From Lachnospiraceae bacterium JLR.KK002 (GTDB taxonomy: Bacteria > Bacillota > Clostridia > Lachnospirales > Lachnospiraceae): a DNA stretch of 64,000 nucleotides. Every line of letters starts with the position of its first letter. The first letter of the stretch is position 1. The notes below the pieces were generated by a model that was not told the DNA's origin, ran no database searches, and was given only the letters and a program-made list of their open reading frames with translations. Below, piece by piece: positions 63,979-64,000 of this stretch. The stretch is from the NCBI GenBank assembly GCA_036941025.1, contig JAYMNP010000001.1:248001-312000 (forward strand), given 5' to 3'. Made by a program: the position numbers and the translations under genes.

Positions 63979-64000
63979 TTGAAATTATCTACAAAAGGAA
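63979..64000 (+). CDS. Rrf2/IscR-family regulator, first seven codons (cut by window end)
   Basis: A TTG start after GAGGTGAT reads MKLSTKG before the window ends. This is the usual opening of IscR-type Rrf2 regulators (MKLSTKGRYG). With the strong promoter upstream and its frequent place before cysteine desulfurase genes, the call is reasonable, but it rests on seven residues only. Confidence 0.6.

Overview
The window looks like a chromosomal segment of a gut-type, spore-forming clostridium, most likely a Lachnospiraceae member. This is inferred from an alpha/beta small acid-soluble spore protein, SpoVB- and YtvI-type sporulation membrane proteins, Gram-positive ribosome binding sites (AGGAGG with ATG, GTG or TTG starts), lipoprotein sugar-binding proteins and an inverted-domain GH3 enzyme of the kind known from rumen clostridia. 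No rRNA, tRNA or CRISPR array was seen.

Layout. 0-4 kb: the 3' end of a Fic gene, a CYTH protein with a small alpha/beta-barrel partner, a palindromic MITE-like repeat (1385-1617), a chemoreceptor and a spore SASP. 4.3-12.4 kb: a PdxA-family dehydrogenase, an AraC regulator divergent from an oligo-1,6-glucosidase/acetyltransferase pair, a DJ-1/PfpI protein, a structured 600-base gap with a broken small gene, a PdaA-type polysaccharide deacetylase, and methylthioribose kinase. 12.4-14.9 kb: a four-hairpin repeat block, a compact AT-rich type II restriction-modification pair and a GrpB-family protein.

15-28 kb is the strangest part: the remains of a mannoside (perhaps N-glycan type) utilisation locus. 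A GH125 alpha-mannosidase is fused in frame to the tail of a YesL-type membrane protein. A response regulator has lost both ends and abuts a frameshifted Rpn-type nuclease gene. Two LplB/LplC permeases are fused into one frame carrying two nonsense codons. The sugar-binding lipoprotein has lost its middle. The aldose-epimerase-like gene and the GH2 beta-mannosidase each appear to lack one base. CutC, a transglutaminase-like protein and a D-lyxose/mannose isomerase remain open between the wrecks.

28-36 kb: a secreted CAP/fibronectin protein, a compact unit with its own promoter, a 44-codon frame and a terminator, a heterodimeric ABC exporter, a small NTPase, a Phd/RelE toxin-antitoxin pair and a PadR regulator. 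The PadR operator shares a 14-base core with a site before the exporter. A DUF2812 remnant next to PadR has lost its middle. 36-49 kb: an intact beta-glucoside locus, with two GH94 phosphorylases divergent from an ABC importer (binding protein and two permeases) and an inverted-domain GH3 beta-glucosidase. It imports beta-glucosides and cleaves them inside the cell, largely by phosphorolysis; an AraC gene next to it may control it. A broken acetyltransferase gene follows.

50-64 kb is conserved housekeeping: an HMGL-type aldolase, then tig-clpP-clpX-lon-engB, a three-gene zinc ABC importer coupled to engB, a parvulin, YtvI, a convergent SpoVB flippase, and the first codons of an IscR/Rrf2 gene running off the end. 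The main theme is the contrast between this core and accessory genes broken by internal deletions, nonsense changes and apparent one-base losses.
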